The translations under genes were made by a program, and so were the position numbers. From Acanthosoma haemorrhoidale (Eukaryota; Arthropoda; Insecta; Hemiptera; Acanthosomatidae): a DNA stretch of 64,000 nucleotides. Below are positions 11,851 to 23,600 of this stretch, piece after piece (the stretch's first letter is position 1; each line of letters starts with the position of its first letter). Location of the stretch: the NCBI GenBank assembly GCA_930367205.1, contig OV884011.1, positions 103,407,139-103,471,138 on the forward strand, written 5' to 3'. The notes beneath the pieces are model-generated. The model worked only from the letters and a program-made list of their open reading frames with translations, was not told the DNA's origin and ran no database searches.

Positions 11851-12737
11851 TTATATTCTTCTTGACCCTAGGAATCATTTTCTATAAAATGAAGCAAATC
11901 TGAACTGAGAATAATTATGACTGGAAAAAATAAATGAGAGAGGTTTGATATAAAGGAGAAAGATAGCACAGATGTACCATTATTTTTTTTGTCAGTAACA
12001 TTAAGGCATGCATATTTATATTTTCATGCCAAATGAATAAAGTCTACTTAAAACATTGGATGATGTAATACTTCTGAACATTGAGAAATGAATCCTAAGA
12101 ACAGTAATAAGAAAATTATGTTTATAGGGCCATGATGAGTGTCAAAAAATCATTGAAAATAAACATACATTAGCACCATTGTTCATAATGAATAAAATAT
12201 ATAATAAATAATAATATAAAAAAATAGATAAATGTGTCATACCGTCTACGTGCAAGTTGATCTTGGTACTGGGCTCTTGATTGGTGCTGTTTAGTTTCTT
12301 CTTGAACTGTTTTCCTTCGCTCATCGCCATCTACGCGCTTTTGTTCTACTTTCGAAGATTCTATCGCAGCTTCAAATTCCTTAGTTCTCATGACAAACTC
12401 CTGCTGTTTGGTGGACTCCTGCATTTTAGAGAGGTCCAGTGCTTCCTTGGCATGTTCTAGGGACGTTGAGAGGACATTTAATACAGAGAAGACTATTATA
12501 AACATCATATCAAATAAAATGTTGAGACTTACTAGACTTTTCCAGTTCCCTGGCGGCTTGGGCGGCCCTTTCAAGGGCTGCTGAGTCAAATCTGTAGGCT
12601 TCCATCGCCTTCTTCGTCATTTCAGGGGTGATATCCCGGCGGTCATCGGCGTCGCCACCGCCGGCAGGTCCTTCTGGAGGAGGCATCCCACCCCCCTGGC
12701 TCTGGTCATTTCTTCTTATTCCGAACAGCCAGGACAT
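464..12737 (-). CDS. ATAD3A: ATAD3 AAA+ ATPase, 10 exons, 3' end off window
   Basis: Mitochondrial inner-membrane AAA+ ATPase linked in the family to cristae and nucleoid organisation and lipid import. Exons (high to low): 12737-12533, 12456-12243, 9576-9482, 9001-8836, 8409-8252, 7523-7376, 4214-4112, 3689-3548, 821-716, 634-464. All have AG/GT borders and consistent phase, giving about 502 residues. Seen: a Gly/Pro-rich start ([11 protein letters not shown]), a long charged coiled coil with [20 protein letters not shown] (family hallmark), a hydrophobic segment near residues 247-263, Walker A GPPGTGKT at 352-359, Walker B LLLFIDE at 406-412 spanning exons 8/9, and the sensor stretch [19 protein letters not shown] in exon 10. 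The family is about 600 residues, so the C-terminal exon(s) lie left of position 1. The start has A at -3 of the ATG. Exon 5 ends at the second of two possible donors; only GTGAGT keeps the [16 protein letters not shown] frame. The product is certain; the choice of ATAD3A over a paralogue is by default. Confidence 0.95.
1151..2087. mobile_element. mariner derivative made of two inverted 3' halves (foldback)
   Basis: Both ends carry the same mariner-type inverted terminus (AGGGGGA-C-GAAAGTAATGTCGTT, allowing two differences), next to TA-rich flanks. The right part (about 1480-2050, plus strand) is a broken mariner transposase reading [33 protein letters not shown], the D/N-NARPH box and [15 protein letters not shown], with stops and frameshifts. 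The left arm (1151 to about 1440) is not the normal 5' half. It is an inverted copy of the transposase 3' end ([11 protein letters not shown], then the [11 protein letters not shown] region on the minus strand). The 5' half of the gene is missing, so no active product is possible. It sits in the ATAD3 intron between exons 8 and 9. Confidence 0.85.
2437..2693 (-). repeat. third copy of the mariner transposase 3' end
   Basis: These 257 bp match 1174-1430 with no gaps and only two base differences that I could find. The copy has the transposase C-terminal region but lacks the terminal inverted repeat: its left edge starts just inside it, and its right edge falls at the GCGAGTATAG within the YSPD codons. 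It is in direct orientation relative to the left arm of the foldback element. Confidence 0.85.
4215..7375 (-). other. ATAD3 intron between exons 6 and 7
   Basis: Contains the R1-clade remnant at 5340-6900. The AT-rich parts at 4215-5339 and 6900-7375 hold nothing recognisable apart from a C9 run at 5056. Confidence 0.8.
5340..6900 (+). mobile_element. decayed R1-clade non-LTR retrotransposon (3' part of pol)
   Basis: Fragments of one reverse transcriptase ORF follow in the right order but in shifting frames: [19 protein letters not shown] (finger/palm A motif), SSVLGPALW (the QGS-V-GP block), a decayed palm segment reading [16 protein letters not shown], then [23 protein letters not shown] (thumb), [13 protein letters not shown], and ILTGHSRF...EEDTLI, the end region where R1 elements have a CCHC-like knuckle. 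Many stops and frameshifts show it is dead. The orientation is opposite to the host gene ATAD3 (intron between exons 6 and 7). Neither the 5' ORF nor a clear 3' tail is seen, so the edges are approximate. Confidence 0.75.
9285..9425 (-). mobile_element. tRNA-derived SINE
   Basis: On the minus strand, a pol III A box (TTAGTGGTTAGCATACTTAC) is followed about 30 bp later by a B box (GGTTTGATTCC), as in a tRNA head. A non-tRNA body then follows (CCCAAGGATTTCTTCCGGTG...). The tRNA acceptor stem is not intact, so this is a SINE rather than a tRNA gene. It lies in the ATAD3 intron between exons 3 and 4. Its body length and tail are not resolved. Confidence 0.6.
9877..10048. repeat. 43-bp tandem repeat, 4 units, palindromic joints
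   Basis: Four consecutive 43-bp units begin GTGGCTTGA(A/C/G)CATG, carry GGGCCCTC near the middle and end AAGCCACTAT(A/G). A fifth copy breaks off after a few bases. Where one unit meets the next, the sequence AGCCACTATAGTGGCT is a perfect 16-bp palindrome, so each joint can form a hairpin or cruciform. The unit is GC-rich against AT-rich intron DNA (ATAD3 intron between exons 2 and 3). Confidence 0.9.
11775..11847. repeat. CA/TA microsatellite
   Basis: A short ACAC run passes into a long (TA)n run of about 70 bp. It lies in the ATAD3 intron between exons 2 and 3 and creates spurious open frames on both strands. Confidence 0.95.
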
Positions 12738-13439
12738 CTTTATCTCTCACTTATGTACTATTCACAAATATGTTCGGCGAATGACCGACCTAGCTCTAAA
12801 ACATGAGACTGGGAAACCTTGAAACCTCCCTAAAAGAACCAGATAAGATAACTGCAATGGTAACGTAATATCTGGTCAATTTTAGTCTTGTTAATTTTTA
12901 CTTCTATTAAAATAATATAAGTTTTTAACTCGGTCAAAGCAATATCTACATCTTATTACTAGTGTTACAAGCACAATTTTTCTGCACAAGGTGAATTAGT
13001 GTCTTCTTAATTACGGCTGTTACATCGTAAGCATTTGGATTTTATGTATGTTTTTATTGGCATAGAGAATGAATGGATATCTAAATTGATTCCATAAAAA
13101 AATGTATACAATTTTTATGACGAAAGGTTATTTCTATTTGTACCTCTTAACCAGCTGTCAAAGTAAATAAAAAATATCATTTTCTACTTATAAGGTTTGG
13201 AATTACTGAGAAACCCTATTCAAGCTCTTTTTGTCTCTATAGAATGTGTTGATACAGATACTTGTGGCTGAATTAGTTTGATCTGCCTAATTATAAACAA
13301 GCTATGTACCCTACTTTTTTGTCAGCGTCCGTTGGTGGGGAGCTATTTTTGTTTACCCCACGTTAAGGCGTCCTATTTCTGAGTTGATTAGCACGCGCCT
13401 TCAAAGATCCAGTGCTTTCGCTTTCCTTCTCAAACAACT
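12738..13439. promoter_or_regulatory. head-to-head intergenic region ATAD3 / PIGB
   Basis: 702 bp separate the two divergent start codons, and no other gene is visible. The segment should hold both 5' UTRs and both promoters, possibly shared. No clear TATA box stands at a convincing distance from either ATG. The 120 bp before the PIGB ATG (about 13320-13439) are GC-richer than the AT-rich centre and are the likelier PIGB core promoter. Transcription starts cannot be placed from sequence alone. Confidence 0.45.
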
Positions 13440-14984
13440 ATGATTCGTTTTAAGAGATTGCAAACAATGATTCGTTATGGTGAATTTCCTGTTAAATTAT
13501 TTCTGTGTATGTTAGTCGTCCGATGTGTGGATCTACTGTGGGTCCAGTCTTATTTCGTTCCCGATGAATACTACCAGAGTTTAGAAGTTGCTCACAGAAA
13601 AGTTTTCGGCAATGGATACCTCACTTGGGAATGGAAGAAAGGGATAAGGAGTTACTTCTATGTATCACTGATTCAAGTACTTTATGAAATTTTGAACTTT
13701 CTCCAAATTGATTCAGCAGAATTAGTTATAATTTTACCAAGAATTTTACAAGGTTTTATTTCTGCAGTAGCTGATTCTTACTTTGCGAGATGGGTACATG
13801 AAAAAAGATCAGGACAGTTTTCATGGGGTCTGCTGTCCTGGCTTACCTGCTACTTTTTATCTTTCTGTTCTACTAGAACACTCATTAACACTTTTGAAAT
13901 GAATTTGACAACAATAGCTCTTTATTATTACCCTTGGACGCCCAAATCTACCAATATGGTATTTGTTAGCTTGTTCAGTTTATTGTGTTATATACGACCC
14001 ACAGCAGTCATACTGTGGTTTCCTTTAGTTTTCTTAAATATTTTCAATTCCAAGCAACCACTAAGTGTTATAAAACATTATGTTCCAGCTGCTGCAATCA
14101 TAGCAGCTTTGAATGTTGCATTAGATTCATATTATTATGGAACCCTTACTTTTACTCCTTTGAATTTTTTTAAGGTTAATGTAATTGAAAATATAGGTTC
14201 ATTTTATGGGACTCATAATATATTATGGTATTGGTATATTGGTTTACCAGTTGTTCTTGGGCTGCAGGTTATACCATTTTATTGGAGAGTGTTATTAAAG
14301 CTTCTACATCCCACTCAATTTATAAAGTCATTAAAGTATGATGTTGAATCACAGATGATACTCACTGTTTTTTGGACAGTTTCAATTTTAAGTTTTATCC
14401 CACATAAAGAATTTCGTTTTCTCCTGCCTTTATTACCAATGGCATTATTTGTTTCATCAGCTGCTCTTGGGCAGTGGAGTGTTAATGCCAAAAATTGGCT
14501 GTTATATGCAGTTGGCGCATTATTGATAACTGGAAGCAGTGGTGCATTGCTGTTTTTAGGCAGATTTCATAATGTTGGGCCTTTAGAAACAATGTCAGTG
14601 ATTCGAAACGATTTTAAAAATTCCACCTCTGCCAGGGTTCTTTTCCTTGGCCCATGTCACTCTTTTCCATTTTATAGCCATCTTCATTCTAAAGTTTCCG
14701 CACGATTTCTAACATGTAATCCCAACTTAGACAACCAAACTGGCTATGAAGATGAAGCAGAAAGATTTCATTTAAGTCCTCTCACTTGGCTTCAGATCCA
14801 GTTTGATACTTCACGACCATGCACCTTACCGACTCATATAATAAAGTATGATGTTCTGAACATAACCAACTTCCTTCATTTTCATGATTACGCTTTAAAA
14901 GGACAAATTTTTAATTCTTTTTTCCCCCCAGAAAGAACAGGAAAATTTGTACATATTTACAAGAGAAAGGGAAAAGTTTGTTAG
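13440..14984 (+). CDS. PIGB: GPI mannosyltransferase 3 (PIG-B), single exon
   Basis: Adds the third mannose to the GPI-anchor precursor from dolichol-phosphate-mannose in the ER membrane (GT22 family). The 514-residue uninterrupted frame has the usual length. Seen: an N-terminal membrane segment (about residues 17-35), then the luminal-loop motif VPDEYYQSLEVAH with the acidic pair D42/E43 expected at the catalytic site of GT22 enzymes; YLTWEW; several hydrophobic segments; HKEFRFLLPLLP at 322-333 (family signature); and a C-terminal PCHSFPFYSHLH...DEAERFHLSPLTWLQIQF block that separates PIG-B from ALG9, ALG12 and PIG-Z. A second in-frame Met (residue 10) is possible, but the first is kept because PDEYY then sits at the usual depth. 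No intron interrupts the frame. It is head-to-head with ATAD3 and convergent with neprilysin. AATAAA follows about 630 bp after the stop. Confidence 0.95.
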   Translation: MIRFKRLQTMIRYGEFPVKLFLCMLVVRCVDLLWVQSYFVPDEYYQSLEVAHRKVFGNGYLTWEWKKGIRSYFYVSLIQVLYEILNFLQIDSAELVIILPRILQGFISAVADSYFARWVHEKRSGQFSWGLLSWLTCYFLSFCSTRTLINTFEMNLTTIALYYYPWTPKSTNMVFVSLFSLLCYIRPTAVILWFPLVFLNIFNSKQPLSVIKHYVPAAAIIAALNVALDSYYYGTLTFTPLNFFKVNVIENIGSFYGTHNILWYWYIGLPVVLGLQVIPFYWRVLLKLLHPTQFIKSLKYDVESQMILTVFWTVSILSFIPHKEFRFLLPLLPMALFVSSAALGQWSVNAKNWLLYAVGALLITGSSGALLFLGRFHNVGPLETMSVIRNDFKNSTSARVLFLGPCHSFPFYSHLHSKVSARFLTCNPNLDNQTGYEDEAERFHLSPLTWLQIQFDTSRPCTLPTHIIKYDVLNITNFLHFHDYALKGQIFNSFFPPERTGKFVHIYKRKGKVC

Positions 14985-15615
14985 TAGATATTATTTTTTC
15001 AATATTCATGATCTAAGGGCACTATAAAATTGTTCAAAATATTTATGTTTACTAACTTGTTTTTATTGAGAGAAAGGCTAAAGAATAATGAGTGTCTGTA
15101 ATTTATGATTATAAATTAAAGTTTGATTGTGAAGATATTTTCCAGCATTTAATGTGTTCAATTTTGTTAAAGCAATCAAATTGTTTTATCAGCTATAAAA
15201 ACAATCTCTGTCTTCCATGAAGACTTTAATATCTGAATAGTATCTTTTTATACTAATTAATACATTTGTATTTTTGAAACTTTTGTAAACAAACATATTT
15301 TGTTGAAGTAAAATTATAAATGTTTTCAATAACCAAAGAGTATGTGAATTACGTACTATGCAAAATACGCGTTGGATTTTCATAATATGAAATTAAATAT
15401 AGTGCAATAATTGCTAAATTTTATTCTTGAAATAATTTATTTATACTGTTTTTTTTACTATTTATTGTAATCAGTATATTTACATGTACTTTAAAACACA
15501 ATGAACAGGATTCTAGTAATGCAGAAAATTTGTAATCTTAAAAGTAATATTTATTTCATATTTGTAGAGCCCGTCTATATATATATATTTTATAAAAATC
15601 TATAAAATGGCATTC

Positions 15616-15621
15616 AATAAA
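15616..15621 (+). terminator. PIGB: polyadenylation signal, PIGB
   Basis: AATAAA on the plus strand, about 630 bp past the PIGB stop, followed by an A-rich tract. It is the best-formed canonical signal seen downstream of the stop; earlier near-matches (ATTAAA type) could also be used. Confidence 0.45.
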
Positions 15622-16128
15622 AAATATTATTATAAACACCGAAATTGTTATTATTTTTTAAATGGAGTAGTTAAGTGATGTATTCTTACTACAATCAACT
15701 TTTTCATATTAAAAATGGTTGCGTGTATAAATTTGCTCAATACACACAATGGAGACTTCTGAATGGAATATGGTTTCTGAATATAATAGTTAGTTATTTT
15801 TCTCTCTTATGACTGAAAAACTGTCAGCTTTGCCAAAATAAAAACTTATCATAATTAAATTTTTATTTAAGAACTTTGCCTTCATTAATTATAAAGTATA
15901 TTTCTTAAGTATAACCAGATCTCGTGGGAAGCCTAAGGTTAGCTAGTATATAAGAATAATTATTGTACTCTAGGAAAGTCCTGGTCAAAAATACCATAAA
16001 TGCAAATATTTTTTTAAAATTTAAATACAACAAAAATATAACTATATAACTAAACAATATAACTAGCAGTGCCCAGTGTGTGATTATTCACTAGTATAAG
16101 GTTAATTTTAAAATTGCCAATGTGTATT

Positions 16129-16153
16129 AAATATATATATATATATATATATT
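16129..16153. repeat. (TA)n microsatellite
   Basis: About 12 TA units in the convergent intergenic region between PIGB and neprilysin. Confidence 0.9.
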
Positions 16154-17234
16154 TAATTGAAAAAAGTTTTGTTAAAAATAATGATATCTAAAAATATCAC
16201 ATCTGCAAGAATAAGAATAGTGATGTGACCAATAAAAATTATTTGAAACTTAGGTTTACATATTTAACTATTATTTTATATATCTAATGCAGCTTCAATA
16301 TGTAAAAGTTAGAAAACATAAATTTCCATAACTTTTAATCTTCAATTCAAATAGAACTGAAACATTGAACTTTAAGAAATGAGCTCACTTTTCAAATCGG
16401 CTGGACAATACATATATTTTGATGAATTATTTTATTTTGTCGAGTTGAAACTTATTTTGTCACAAAATTGTCTTACACAAAAATTTTAAATAAAAAGTTG
16501 AGCAATTTTAATCTATATCCATATTATTATAAGTGGAGCTTGATGAAGTATGATTCTTATTTTTTGAGGATGAATAAATATGTTATAATGTACTATGCAT
16601 CACTGGTCTAATCTAGTCTTTTTTGTATTTATATTTAAATCTTTGGGCCCATTAAAAATTTTAAGAAATAACATGACAATCTTCTATTTTTAGTAAATTA
16701 ATCTATGGCCAGTACTGTATAATTATTATCTTAGTTGTTAAAAGACGCTATTTTAGTACAAAATTTTTTTATATAAAAAGATATTTATATATAATTTAGT
16801 TTTTTTTTTTATAATATAACTTTTATAAAAATGGAATGTTAAATTATACCATATTTTATATGAATGATGTGTTATTTTTCCTTACTTACCTTGTTCATGA
16901 GTCTGAGTTCGCTATTTTTAGCTTTTGTGACATAATTATTGGAAAAAGAGAAAAAATAATGACCTGGTGAAGGATTTGAAGTCAAGATTTTATGATTACC
17001 TTTAAGATGGATACCTTTGGCAATTGGGCTGAATACCAGAGCTATGGCATTATCTGTTCTCGGAAAACATTAAGAATTGCAATATTCTTTCCAAAGTGAC
17101 TACAATATCATGTTATAAATAGATCGCAGGTCGAGTCATTGGAATTTTGTTTTTCTGGTATGATTAGTTATTAAAATTTACATGAGAATTACATACCTTA
17201 ACTAGTATACCTAAAAGTAAAGTATACCTCACAT

Positions 17235-18260
17235 ATGTTCAATACAAGAGGACCAAAAGTTGAATGCAATTCAAATCTGTTCATAGTCAGTCATTCACTG
17301 CTCAAGTACTTTTTGAGCAGTATTGAATCCTTGAACCTAGTTCTATCTTTCATTGATGTAATACTTCCATGTATAGTAGGTAGTATTCAGCTGAATTTAT
17401 TTTTCCTACATCAACCTTTTTTTTATTACTCCAATAGCTTTCTACTTATTTTCCAAGTATTTTTTTATTTTTTGGAATCATCTTCCCTGCTTATATTTTG
17501 TAACTCTCAAGCATTTTGATCCTTCATGCATACTCACCTTTCTCATTCAAACAACGCATTGCCTAGTTAATTATTTTGCTTTTTTATCAACCAAAACTTA
17601 TCCTATTAATATATGTACATCTTTTTTTTTCGCTTCCCTTATCCTGGCCATGAATACACAACAACATTCTCCCTGAAAGTCACATAAGCACCATCCCTTT
17701 TTGATGAATTCCTCTATTTCTTCCTCAATAACTTACTTTTAACATCATAGCAATATCAGAAATTGGCTCAACCTTATATCCCCTCCTCTATTGTCGCCTT
17801 ACCCATTTACACTCTCCTCTGGCATGAAAAACAAGACCTCTCTTGGAGAGGGGTTTCCTCTACCCACAACTCTCATCAATACTGAATATCATTTTCTGCC
17901 ACTCACCAGATCATCCCCAAATTGAACATCTATTTGCTATAATTTCCTGTCTTTCCAAATTAATATTCTATGGAATCATCCACTATCTCTATTACCTTTT
18001 GACCAGTATTGAATCCTTCAACCTAGTTCTATCTTTCAATCATGTAATCCTTCCTCAGTGATGAAATTAACTCTGTCCTCTCACCCTCTATGCACAAACG
18101 ATTCCTCACCAACCTTTGCCACTAACCTGTTCCATATTCTCCCACTCCCCATACTGCATACTCCGACACCTGGCTTGATGTCCATATTACCATACCTTTT
18201 TGATGAATTCCTTCACTTCTTCTTCAATAACTTACTTTTAACACCATAGCTTGATGTACA
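17235..18260. repeat. degenerate internally duplicated repeat region
   Basis: Two blocks recur in the same order about 0.5-0.7 kb apart. AGTATTGAATCCTT-AACCTAG occurs near 17322 and 18004, and TTTTTGATGAATTCC...AATAACTTACTTTTAACA-CATAGC near 17698 and 18200. The copies differ by scattered substitutions. The small open frames here share the peptide SIES-NLVLSF because of this duplication. No transposase or RT motif is recognised, so the repeat type is unknown. Confidence 0.6.
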
Positions 18261-20528
18261 TATTATCAATTCCTTTAACAATATTCTTTCTTGTTAATTC
18301 CCAGTAAGTACCATTTTTACTCACCCATGATCTTATAGCACTCTTTACGACCTTTGTATCCCTCTTTATGCTCCCAGATATATCACTTATAGCTGTATCA
18401 ACTCACTCCTTCAACTAGACCTTGAATCCAGGTCTTCAATATCTTGGCATGATAGGATAGTGTAATTGGGACACTATTTCCAACTTCAATTCCATTGACC
18501 CAATGGTTGGATTTCTCACTTCCAACCCTTTATCCATCCTGGAAATCTGTCTTCACCCTGCACCATGGATGTCTCAACAAATCTGGGAACTGATAGGATA
18601 GGGGCATAATGCAGCTAGATTTATACATACAAAACATATTGAAGGCTCTTCCTTTAAACGGGTCCACCCTCTTAATAAGGTTCAACTGAATGACTATACT
18701 TTATAACTGACATTTTTGTTATTTTTTCTTCAATGAGGCGTTACGCCATTCATTGGCTTATTTTTTAGATGTAGACTTGTCACTGTGTCAATAGAAATTG
18801 ATTGTTTAATTTTAATTTTATATAATTGAAATGTTTATTTATATGTGCTCAATATATATTATTTTAAGCAATGTTTAGAACTATAAATTAATTAGTAAAA
18901 AACATTATTAGACTTTTGTTGATTTTTTCAAAATTAGAAACCCTCACGTTTTCACCCGTGGTTCTGTTTGTCCTTGTCTTTGTGAGTGCCATGTTCAAGT
19001 TTGAAATGAAAAATGTCAGACATCTCTATAAAAGATCAATATGTCACAATATAATTATAACATAAGTGGTATTAATTGTGTATTAAAATATGTTCAACCG
19101 TAATACCCTGATTCATCTGTATTCAAATTGAACTCATTTTATGTTCTACTAAATGTAAACAATATTTATTTAGACTGAAAAAACAGGAGCTTGTGTTGAG
19201 GATACTAACTGCAGTTTGGTGGTTTATACTCAGCGTAGACTTACTGTATACACCAATATACTTACTTTGTGTAATGAGATGAATCAAGTTAAGAAAGTAA
19301 AATGAGAGATAATTTATTTTGAATTTGATTAAGTCACATTTATTAATTTAAGAAACTTTTGAAATACACCATTTTTGCTCTATTCTCAAGTTCTATTGGC
19401 CCAAACACCACCAGTCGCTGAAGAAATGCAAGCCAGTCAGTGCATTTTTTCAACTTGGTAAGATACACTCAACCCGTAGGTATGCACTCTACCCTATTTT
19501 TATGCTTACTCATTTTTCTACTTTGTGGTATAATTATGGTTGAGATGTTGCTTTTAGTTTTGAAATCGCAAGACCAAATATTATCATCTATTTTTGTTAC
19601 TATACAAAATTTCCATTTCCAGATACATTGAAATATTTTCTGCTGCTATTTAAATCATTTCAAACTTTATTGGGTCTTTTTCATTTATATTTAGTTAAAG
19701 ATTAAATATAAATGGACAGGATGATATAATTTTGACAATGGTTTAAATATATTTGGAAACGGTTGAGGTAAGTTTTGAAGTACTTTATAAAAGTGAAAAA
19801 GCTATTTATATCTATAGCAAGAAGGTAATAATCATAACTTCACTTTTCTGACAGAAAAATAGTTTGATGATTGATCGTGTAAAAATATCTCTTTATCAAT
19901 AAATGTTGCATTGGATTGGTTATCAAGAAAGCAGTGTGTGACTCATAAATCTTAACACAATAAGGCTTAGTGATGTTAAGTTGAACTTAATGGTTGTGAT
20001 GGTAGATGGCACAAATTGAGATTCGCATTTCTAATTTCATTGGCCCCAATGAAAATTAACTTTGTATTGGACTTTGTATTTAAACATAGCTTCTGGCAAC
20101 CTGATCATTTTATATATTTTCAACGTTTATCTGAAAGGTAAGGAATTGAAGTCAGGGATCAACTTGATTTTCATTAAATTTATTTGTGGATGAGTTAAAC
20201 TGTTCACATTTGCTTCCATCCTCATACTATCTCATATATTCAATGTCCACATACATAGTATGCTGAAACATTCTCCATAAATAAATTTGATTATAATCTT
20301 CAATAACATGTTCTTCATTCATAAAATCACTAACCTAAGCCTTATTTGTAATGAATACATTGTCTCTAATCTAATTGTGCCGCTAACTATAAACTCACAA
20401 TTCAACATTTATGCTAGTTTAGATGTGATTGGATCCAGGTCATTTATCCAGAATATCTCATTATATTGGGGAAAAAATGAGGTTTAAAATCAAATATAAG
20501 CCATCATTACTTTTTTCTAACAAAAAAA

Positions 20529-20534
20529 TTTATT
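20529..20534 (-). terminator. Nep2: polyadenylation signal, neprilysin
   Basis: AATAAA on the minus strand, about 90 bp past the TGA at 20623-20625. The spacing is normal for a short 3' UTR. Confidence 0.6.
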
Positions 20535-20622
20535 CACAAAAAATAAAGAAAACAACACAGACATAACTTATAAATAACTTAAGACTAGGGCAGACAGAAC
20601 AAGCTGAGGAGATCCTTCCTCT

Positions 20623-23600
20623 TCACCAGACTTGACATTTCTTAACTGGGTTCATTGGTGATCCGGTCGGACAAGCATAGTCTTCAGCAAATTCCGGCCT
20701 GTTTGACAGTGGCCCCCTTACCCTAAACTCTCCCGGAGAATGGTAACCTGTTGTTATCCTGTTGGATAGTGTTTCGTTTCTGAAAAAGATTATAAGGAAT
20801 AAATAAAATTGTAACAGATTGCAATTAGTTCAGTAGAAGAATATCTGTGTACATAAATGAGAGGAAAAATTCTAGTGTTGTCTTGTATTATGGGAAAATA
20901 TAAGATGTTAAGACGTTACAATGACATACTAGATACATTGGGATGATTTGATAAACCTGAGCAAAAGACTCATTAAAATATTGCCCACTGGCGATAAATG
21001 AGATTATCTAATTGAGTGCATGAATTTGTTGGCATATCAGGTTAATGAAAGAGAGATATTAGATTTTCATCAAATTTATTAATGGATAACATACATACAC
21101 AGTATGCATGCAATATCTAAAATCTCTCATCAAATTCCATTCAGTGTTAGTAATATATAATTATATTATAGTGTTATTAAGAGACCGTTAATACAATCAC
21201 TGAAGATATTATAGATTGAAAATATAATATTTAAGAAGTTGCGCAAACTACAGGCAATTGGTACCAAAGGAATAACATGCCAAAGAAAATGATATTTTAA
21301 TCATTCATAATTAATTTATTTAGTTATGTACCTTTAATAATTTATTTTTAAATGGACAGGTTGTAACCTATGGGGGATCTTAAGCATCAAACTATTTAAA
21401 TAATTTAAAATAACGTTTAATCTATTACTTCTTATTTACAGATCCCATTTTAGCTCAAAATAAAATGCGCAAAAGTTAAATTCAGTACAATATGGACGAC
21501 AATTGAACCTACCTGTATACAGAACACCAGACAGAAGCTGCGGACAGCCAGAACATCTGTCTCGGTGTGTAGTTTTGGAAGCCCGGCAGCCGTGGCTCCT
21601 CGCCATTCTCTTCCACCCAGGCCAAGTATGCTCGGTAGGCTTCCTTCAGGCCCCCATTATCAGCAATGTTTTCGCCTTGCGTGTTGATTCCGTTCAGCTG
21701 AAAATCAAATCCATATGGCTTACATTTTGAAGACATGTATTAATAGGTTATGTTTGATTCTCATTCAAATTATTGTTGTAGGGTTATACTTTATTACATG
21801 TTGATATAATTGAAATTAGCCAAACAAAAACTATTAGTGGAAAAATAATCAACTTAAAAATTAGCCGAGCAAGTTACATCTCCACCAATTACTCGTGTCT
21901 TCAAAAATGTATCTAAAATTATTATTACATTACTGCTAATTATCTGTGCTAAATAGTAGTTATGTTTTAGCAATTACCTTCATATTGACTTGGCTATCTG
22001 TAAAGTTTCCGTACTGGTTAATTATGCATTTTGCTTTATCAAGGTATTTATTCTTGGTTTCTGGAGCCCACCAGTCGACCAAGTTTCCACTAGCGTCAAA
22101 TTGCCTCCCCTATAAGAGAAAAATAAATTATTAGAATGTTGATCTCTAAATGCATTTAATCTCCACAAGGCCATATTCAGCTATACCTGATCATCAAATC
22201 CATGAGTGATTTCGTGTCCGATAACAAACCCAATAGCTCCGTAATTCATGTAACTTGGCCTCTTGTTGGAAAAGAATACGCCTTGCAAGATACCGGCAGG
22301 GAATTCTAAAACAATTGCGAATTATAAGCTTGTCAACTGAATCTGTCATACTACCACTTTACATAATTGTATTAATTATTTTTTATGTCTAGCTTAAATG
22401 GATTACTTACGAATAGAGTTTTCAATTGAATTGTAAAATGCATTGACTACTGTCGGTCGCCCGTGAGAAAACCACTCTGTTTTGTTGACTGGGTCACGGA
22501 GACGACCAAAGTTGAACTCAAATGCAAACTTTGTAGTATTGAGAACAGCATCCAAGAAATCCCCATCCGAAATTTCATACTGTCAACAAGTAGTAGGTAC
22601 TTAATGTGCAAATAAAACTAAATCCACAACTTGCTTATAAATAGAGGTATGATAATTACCCCACTATAGAATTTTTCTAGTTTATCATTTTCCAAAAGTT
22701 CATCCGGGTAGGCAATGTGTTCAGTCATGGCTTTAGCCTTTGCCAGAGCGTTCACTCTGAAAGGAATACACTCTATCAGATTAAAAATAAGTGTAATTGT
22801 TATTATGACTTTAGAATCATCAAATTACCTTGTGTTTTCATCCATCCACTCGACTGCTGCAAGGATCTTGTACATCTCTTCCCTGATCCTTCTCACCAAA
22901 TCTAGGGCATTCTTCTTAGCCTCTTCGTCAAAGTATCTTTGGATATATAGCGATCCTACAGCTAATGATAAGCTAGAACAATGTGAAATGAATATTAAAA
23001 ACAACATTTAACAAGAAAACAAGAGAGTATTGGAATGTAAATTATTTATACTTCATATCATATATAATTAATCAAAGTTTTATAAAGTTTGTTATAATAA
23101 TGTCAGGGACAGTAACTATATTCTAACTTTTAAATTAAGTCTACTATTTTGTATTCATTATTCAGTAGGTATATAAAGAAGTAGATTACATCTTCCATAA
23201 TTATAAATTACCTGGAGCTAGCGTGATCTACACATTCCTTCCACCTGGACTCCCGCTCTGTGCTACCAGAAACTGCTGTGAAGTACTCCAACTGGCGAGT
23301 TCTGAACTTCTCTGGCATATAGTTCACCAGGCTGTTGGCTGCTCGCCACAGCATGTAGTTAGCAACAACTCTGAGACAAACATCCCGTCAACTAAACAGT
23401 CAATAACAAAATAAACACTAATCACCACCGTATTAGGTGTTTAACATACCTCTTAGGCGTCTGTTCCAGGATCTTTTCCAACTTAGTGATGTAAGAAGGG
23501 ACCTCGACAATGATAGCCTCATCTTCATCAATACTGATTTTGGATGGGAGGATTGTAGATATGTACTCCCTCCAAGGGATCGAGGGGAACTTAGCCTGGA

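Larger units (their letters stand above)
9577..12242 (-). other. ATAD3 intron between exons 2 and 3
   Basis: Holds the 43-bp tandem array and the TA microsatellite. Near 11165-11230 a weak B-box-like stretch (AGTATCGAATCCC) may mark an old SINE. No gene is seen. Confidence 0.75.
14985..20528. other. convergent intergenic region PIGB / neprilysin
   Basis: PIGB 3' UTR to about 15640, then AT-rich DNA. It includes the (TA)n run at 16129 and the internally duplicated block at 17235-18260. The segment at 18400-18700 is less AT-rich and could be a further decayed repeat. No exon or RNA gene is recognised. Confidence 0.65.

Noticed and set aside
11570..11903. frames of 64-102 codons with Ile-Tyr repeats on both strands
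   Set aside because: They are made by the TA microsatellite.
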